Below, piece after piece: positions 58,666-64,000 of a stretch of 64,000 nucleotides of DNA (position 1 is its first letter; each line of letters opens with the position of its first letter). Made by a program: the position numbers and the translations under genes. The DNA comes from Fragum whitleyi (taxonomy: Eukaryota; Mollusca; Bivalvia; Cardiida; Cardiidae), in NCBI GenBank assembly GCA_948146395.1, contig OX411546.1, forward strand, positions 21,988,449-22,052,448, read 5' to 3'. Below the pieces are notes generated by a model, which saw only the letters and a list, made by a program, of their open reading frames with translations, was not told the origin of the DNA and made no database searches.

Positions 58666-58735
58666 TAAGTTGATAATTTAATTCGCGATGTAACAGGAAA
58701 TAGTAAGCGTAGAACCTGAAAAAGGTTTATTGTAT

Positions 58736-58949
58736 TGTGACCCGTCACGCGAAACGGGACCATCTGGGAACTTCGTAAAATATTTATGGGATAAAGAGAT
58801 TGGTTCTAGTACAGGTAAACCTGAAGCCGCATTTCAAAAAATTCTTTCACAGAAAGGTGGATTGACCATTGTAGGTTCAGAAAATGATTATGCCAAGGAT
58901 CGACATTTACGCGCTAACCATATGGTCCTGTTTTGCGTGACTAGTCACA
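58736..58949. mobile_element. MITE with TGTGACCCGTCACGCGAA ends, 214 bp
   Basis: Left end TGTGACCCGTCACGCGAAAC and right end TTTTGCGTGACTAGTCACA are inverted repeats; GGGACCAT / ATGGTCC extends them. Flanking TAT on both sides may be a target duplication. The ORF inside (58730-59011) has no known domain and is not shared by the copy at 14160. Confidence 0.8.
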
Positions 58950-60439
58950 TATTATTTATTAAGACTCTAACCGCTTGCAAGTGGCTTTGGATGTTGTTCG
59001 AAACATTTTAATCAACAGTGCTTTAATTCAGTGCAACATTCTTTAAAGTAATATCAAATGATATCATATTTTCATACTTTTCATCTCATCTTTATTGAAT
59101 GTCCAGAGATCCAAAATATATCTCTTATCACACATGTTTTTTTTTATTTTGATTTAATTGCATTGATGAATGTTGAAATTATAAGAAAGTTACGACAGAC
59201 ACTTAAAAATCTCGGATTATGAACATTTGAATTAACAGTTTATTCTATAGTGATAGAAATCGATAAGAAGAATTTGGTGGCCTACATATGTATTGCTTCT
59301 TGTGTAAATCGCGTGAATAAGTATGTTCAACAACGGGTATAATGCACAATATGGATTTTATACACACAAACGCATTATAAAGTAAATGTATAAACTACCA
59401 TAATTTTTCTTAACACTTGGCCATTGTTCGCAATATTTTCATTCTGTAATTAAAGCTTTTGCAAACAGTATTCACTATTATCAATTCAATTGAATTCAAT
59501 TCAATTCTTTAATGGCAAAAATCGACAAAAATATGTCTATGGCCATTGACAAAACAAACAGAATATGCTAAAGACAAATACATAATAAAATCATACATGC
59601 ATATTTCAGATGATAATTGATCCGAGAAAAACATTCTTCATTTGTTAAGTTTATGGAACAGCATTATCTTTTATTAAGGTTTCATCACGAAAAGTGTATC
59701 TTTCAGAAAGATATTTGCAGATGGCAATTCGTATAGACTTTTTGGATGAGCCCATTAATTTCGCAAAAGTATTAACGTTTGTATCCTGAGCGGAAGGCTG
59801 ATTCGCGAATATTCAGTTATCATCATAGTAAAATCTTTGCTTAAGCTAACTCTGCCAAAGTCTGAAAACAATTTAAAGCCCTAAATGATATCTACCTTAA
59901 ATTGACCCTAAAGGAAGTGTTTTATTGAAAACCTATTATTGTCAATAATAAACAATAGCCATGTCGGATATGGCTATATTCTCTGTACAAGCTTGAAAGT
60001 ACCAAACATTCAGTAAGCAAAATTAATAAACCGTGAGTTGTCATTCTTGTGAACTACATTTTTCTTACTGAGATCTGTCCAGGTATGAAGGTTTAAGTCA
60101 TAATAATTTACATTTAATAAGTATGCTAGGTAACAAATTTTATTTTTTAAAATAGAAGGGAGGGCCCAAAAAAACCCTTAAGCACTTTAGAACTTGTGGT
60201 TCTTGAGCACTGCCGTTCTTCTCGGTGAGATCTATCGGCCATGTATGAAGTTTCAAGTCAATGGTTCTCACATTTATGCAGATATGCTTTTTGGCAAAAT
60301 TTATGTTATTTTAATAACAAAGTACAATAACAAAAAGTGATAAAGCAAGCAAGAGTTGTTATTCTTGTACCTTGCAGTTCTTCTCTAGGGGATCTATCCA
60401 CTTGCGAAGCTTCAATTTGATAGCCCTTATAATTTAGAA
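58950..60439. other. Intergenic, no gene seen
   Basis: AT-rich with a short (AATTC)n tract at about 59485-59510. Diverged repeats of 'AGATCTATC..TATGAAG.TTCAAGTC' type at 60030-60430 run into the repeat end at 60440. Confidence 0.45.
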
Positions 60440-60540
60440 AACATACTCCTGACAAAGGTAGTGAGGAAAGGACGGAATGACGGACGGAGAGCATTACTAT
60501 ATCTCCTTCGTAGAAACGACGGGGAATAATACAGTGACGT
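60440..60540 (+). repeat. Repeat end with GACGGACGG and CCGTCGTT hairpin, inverse of 18316-18400
   Basis: GGACGGAATGACGGACGGAG, then ATTACTATATCTCCTTCGTA and CGACGGGGAATAATA: the reverse complement of the end at 18316-18400. The minus ORF at 60306-60653 overlaps it and is not credible. Confidence 0.65.
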
Positions 60541-60859
60541 TTTTCGCGGATGTGTCTTTTAAGAGGCTCAACTAACACGGATTGGCGACCAAAATGTATT
60601 TGTCTTGCGCCATTATTTACAATATACACTGAAAGATTACACATTGATTTCATGGAGATATGAACTAAAATGAAGTGAGTTATTTGGTCACGGGATAGAG
60701 GGGCAGAGCTTTAACCGAAAACAACCGTTCAGGAATGCATCCCCGACAGCGAGGGCAATAGTTTTTAACTGTGACATGAATCACCATTAAATATACCTTA
60801 AAGCGTCCCTAGAAAGTAACCACTATTAAAAATTTCATTGACTTATTTGTCAATTATTA

Positions 60860-61462
60860 CAGGCTGTCTACCAGGTCTTCTAAAAAATATAGGAGTTTAA
60901 ATAGGAATATTTTTTTTTAAAAATAGGAGTTTTTAGCTCATTTAGAGTTAAAATATAGGAGTTTTTCCAGTGAAAATTGTTTATCCTACGCTCTTATACT
61001 AACAATCCTTACCTCCACTCTTGCTTTTTCTATGTTAATTAATGTTTAGATAAAGTAACCTTTCAGTTCCATAGCATCACAGTCCAGACAGGAGGTTGCT
61101 GTAGAGCATCATCATGATCATCATCACCTGAATTGGCACCTTAAAGGCTGGTGTCCTATTCAACTGCCTTGTAGGTGACCAAACAGGTGACGAGGAACAG
61201 ATGAAGTGCACCAAAGCATTATACAGGATGGTGATGCTATGGAAGACAGAGATTCTCTTACCTGAAGAATAAAGAAGCAAAGAGCAGTATCAAAGCAATA
61301 TTTGCTATCTGATCATATATCGGCAATGCATTTTCCAAAAAATATAGGAAATATTTTCAAAATATAGGAGTTTTATAGGAATATAGGAGGTGCTTAAAAA
61401 TATAGGATTTGGACCAAAAATATAGGAGTTTACTAGGAATATAGGAATCGGTAGACAGCCTG
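60860..61462. mobile_element. 603-bp TIR element with ATATAGGAGTTT repeats
   Basis: Perfect 13-bp terminal inverted repeats CAGGCTGTCTACC (60860-60872) and GGTAGACAGCCTG (61450-61462), flanked by TTATTA on both sides (60854-60859 and 61463-61468) as a likely 6-bp target duplication. Both ends carry several AATATAGGAGTTT-type copies. The centre (about 61040-61310) has a different composition, with a CATCATCATGATCATCATCA run and no recognised protein. Confidence 0.8.
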
Positions 61463-62077
61463 TTATTATCACTTGTGACATTGATTAAAACACATATATA
61501 ATTTGGTACATATTCAGACCTAGAATTACATCATATTTAGTATATTGTATTGGATAAAATCATTTACAAAATCATATGGCGTTCGAGGTGGTACCTTTCT
61601 AGTCTCGCCTAGTTAACATGGTAAATACTTGATCAAAATCAGACATTTGCATCAAGAGCACCGCCTACGGATGCCTACGCTCGGATGTTGAGTGCTGATT
61701 TGTGGATAAAAAGTCTTAGAAAAAAAGGAGTATAATTTGCAGAGAATTGTCCTCCCAGGTAGCATAGGTTTTCTGATGGTGAACATGTGGGTCAAGTTTC
61801 AAGTGAATACATTCAGTAGAACCAGACATATCACAAAAATGTCACAGTTTCTGCACGACTTTGAAGACGACGATGACATTTCTCTGAAAAACATCCGAGA
61901 TAACACAAAATAAAGTAAGAAAAAAATTCGGATATGAAATATATGGCAGCCTCGTTTCTTCGAACGTTTATTTCAAGTACGACGCATTGACGTCATAAAT
62001 AACATTGGATCTGCTGAGATGAAGTTTTGTAGCGATAAATAAATAAAAAAAGGGATACGTCTGAAAATTGGAAAGAT

Positions 62078-62112
62078 TGTTGAAAGCGGTGGAAAAACCC
62101 ATTCAAACAAAC
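62078..62112 (+). mobile_element. SINE 3' tail fragment
   Basis: GTTGAAAGCGGTGGAAAAAC and CATTCAAACAAACA match the 3' end of the SINE family. Nothing else of the element is present. Confidence 0.6.
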
Positions 62113-62221
62113 ATGTCTCGCATAGAAATTAGATCTAGCCTGTACTTTTCTCTCGATGAAAGATAAATCAACCTTGGACAAATGATATTATTTATAGATT
62201 CTCCGACTAAATATGAGTTAA

Positions 62222-62378
62222 GGTAGTGGACCCGTAATAGTTCCGCGACATTTGAGATCCCATGAACTTCCATAATGTTCACCGCGGTTTCCTATTGAAA
62301 ATCATTAAGAAACCTTGGTTAACTCTGTTAAAGTTCATTACTTCCGAAACGCTGTGAATCTATTACGGGTCCACTACT
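62222..62378. mobile_element. TTAA-flanked palindromic MITE, 157 bp
   Basis: Ends GGTAGTGGACCCGTAATAG and CTATTACGGGTCCACTACT (18 of 19 paired), flanked by TTAA on both sides (62218-62221 and 62379-62382). The central palindrome GGTTTCCTATTGAAAATCAT..TAAGAAACC is shared with 23999-24174. TTAA target duplications are typical of piggyBac-type mobilisation. Confidence 0.85.
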
Positions 62379-62382
62379 TTAA

Positions 62383-63667
62383 GTGGAGAAAACATTGTTA
62401 GAAAAGAATATTTTTGTATGTTTTCCCCCTAAAATATATAACAACATTGTGTAGGCCTATACACCTATGTAGATACACCGACCGATTGTCCCTGATAGAT
62501 ATTAATATTGGAAAGTTTTAAACAAAGCATTTAAACTTGACAGCTGGATTCAATAATTCTTCTTAACACTTGAATTGTTTTACACAGTCACACACGGAAC
62601 CGTGTGTAATTCGTATGCAACAATGTCCGATACAAGACTCCTATATATGTTTACCTACTTTCTACAAGGAGGGTATCATCGGACAGTTGTTTTTTTCTTG
62701 ATTTTAGGAAAAATTACCAAACATTTCATAAAATGCACACATAATCACCAGTTTAAGATATTCATGCATCGAATAAACCAATCGCGAAACCATTGATACT
62801 AGATTTAATACCTTAATTTATTGTTTTGACTGGCGTTTAAATTTCCCGCTTTCTATACTTCCTCAGGGAGATAAGAGAAAAGACCGCGTTAACACATATT
62901 CCGTGCCTTATCCAATCAAAATGATCCTTACATCTCAGCGATTACATCAAGGTGACTTGTCAAATAGTATTGTAACGCATATCTCGGTGAATTGATCGAT
63001 TTTTTCGCGTGATTCGACTTAGCTACCTTTGTATTATAACCCGTCAAAAAAAATGTCCGAAGTTCCCCGACCGTCCGATATTACCCGGTTCTACTCTACA
63101 TAACAAAATAAAGTAAGTGTGTGTGAACACAGTTTCTTCCATACGCGAATTTTATAGGCAGGGTTCAAAATGTTTTGCTGTCGCATTCCATCGTCAATGT
63201 GACTATCATAAATCATTTGTACATTTTTATTTATTTATTTATTTTTGGCGTACAATTACAATTAAAAAAAATTTAGAGATACGTTTGAAAATATGAAAAA
63301 CATTAAGATTCGGTTGTGTGGACATAAATTTCAAAAGCGTACTATATTTTACACGTCTTACGTCATTTCATTGCGCAGTGTGCTTTCTCAGCACTGTAAA
63401 AGTGATTGATAATTAAATCACCTCCATCAGAAAAAGGTCAATTCTGTCTTATGCAGCATATATCTAAAATAGAAATGACAATTAAAAATTGTTAAATCTG
63501 CTTACGATAAACAAGCGCTTCAGAATAACACGGTGTCAAAACGGGTAAATGGCAAAACGACGTTACAAGATGGTAGGCATTAGCGTGCACGACGTCTAAT
63601 TACATAATGCTCAGTGAAACAACCTTATTAAAGACTACCAAGTTAGAAATCTGAAAAAGAAACTAAT
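62383..63667. other. Intergenic, no gene seen
   Basis: AT-rich. No repeat family, RNA gene or coding exon recognised. ORFs under 75 codons. Confidence 0.45.
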
Positions 63668-63825
63668 GGGCTGTTTGTTTGTATGGGGTTTAACGCCGCT
63701 TTCAACAATCTTTCAGTTATATCATAGCAGCTTTAGCGCCTAAAAAGGGATTCCTAGTATTTCTCACACCACTACCACCAATACATCCTTTCCTAGCCTC
63801 CAGCTGCTACAACACATAGGTCCTG
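63668..63825 (-). mobile_element. SINE copy, minus strand, 5'-truncated
   Basis: GTTTGTTTGTATGGGGTTTA, CGCCGCTTTCAACAATCTTT, GGATTCCTAGTATTTCTCAC and CCTTTCCTAGCCTCCAGCTG. The tRNA-like head is missing. Confidence 0.8.
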
Positions 63826-64000
63826 AAACTAATGATACAGCTTTTAGATTAAAGCCAATAAACTTTCCTTCAGTTCTTCTACGATCATTATCTTAAAAGA
63901 AAGCGATCAAATTATGTAGGAAAGACCAAACATGTTTTTTTTTCTTTTGCGACTTCCTTCGTCAATTTTACTTCTTCTATCGATTCCTCGGTTTATATTC

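Noticed and set aside
60306..60653. 115-codon minus-strand ORF
   Set aside because: It overlaps an interspersed repeat end that also occurs at 18316-18400. No recognisable domain.

Overview
This is a eukaryotic, AT-rich, intron-bearing window. It most likely comes from a marine bivalve or another lophotrochozoan. The identification is inferred from two metazoan genes with large introns and from a dense load of mollusc-type repeats: tRNA-headed SINEs, palindromic MITEs, elements with internal 145-170 bp tandem units and (TCCG)n tracts, and non-LTR retrotransposon fragments. No bacterial genes, operons, rRNA genes or CRISPR arrays are visible.

Two protein-coding genes can be supported. (1) SOBP (sine oculis-binding protein homolog), plus strand: exons at 6684-6879, 14956-15036 and 19671-21664 join in frame. 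The large last exon holds both FCS-type zinc fingers, the Pro-rich block and the basic C-terminus. The 5' start exon was not found and probably lies left of the window. (2) PRORP, the protein-only mitochondrial RNase P nuclease (MRPP3), minus strand: five exons at 41490-40757, 37725-37506, 35583-35465, 34432-34234 and 31600-31448 join with matching phases into a 474-residue protein. It has a mitochondrial-type N-terminus, a CxxC/H-x16-C zinc site and the metallonuclease aspartates. A decayed second copy of its last exon lies 3.9 kb downstream at about 27.61-27.76 kb.

Layout: 0-6.7 kb, repeats upstream of the first visible SOBP exon; 6.7-23.6 kb, SOBP with MITE- and SINE-filled introns and a roughly 1.9 kb 3' region; 23.6-31.4 kb, intergenic repeats and the PRORP pseudo-exon; 31.4-41.7 kb, PRORP, with transposons in its introns and a large inverted repeat just upstream of its start codon; 41.7-46.6 kb, nested elements; 46.6-48.28 kb, two degenerate LINE reverse transcriptase fragments; 48.28-53.56 kb, a satellite array built from a GGACC-plus-A-tract decamer; 53.6-64 kb, more interspersed repeats and no recognisable gene.

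The most unusual structures are the satellite, whose unit lengths move in 10-bp steps (146/156/166 bp) inside an 800-bp higher-order repeat, and a group of repeat families (called HLE-A, -B and -C here) that share Helitron-like ends. One HLE-B copy is cleanly nested in a MITE with no target-site duplication. The two genes face each other in a convergent arrangement. The sequence gives no sign that they work together.
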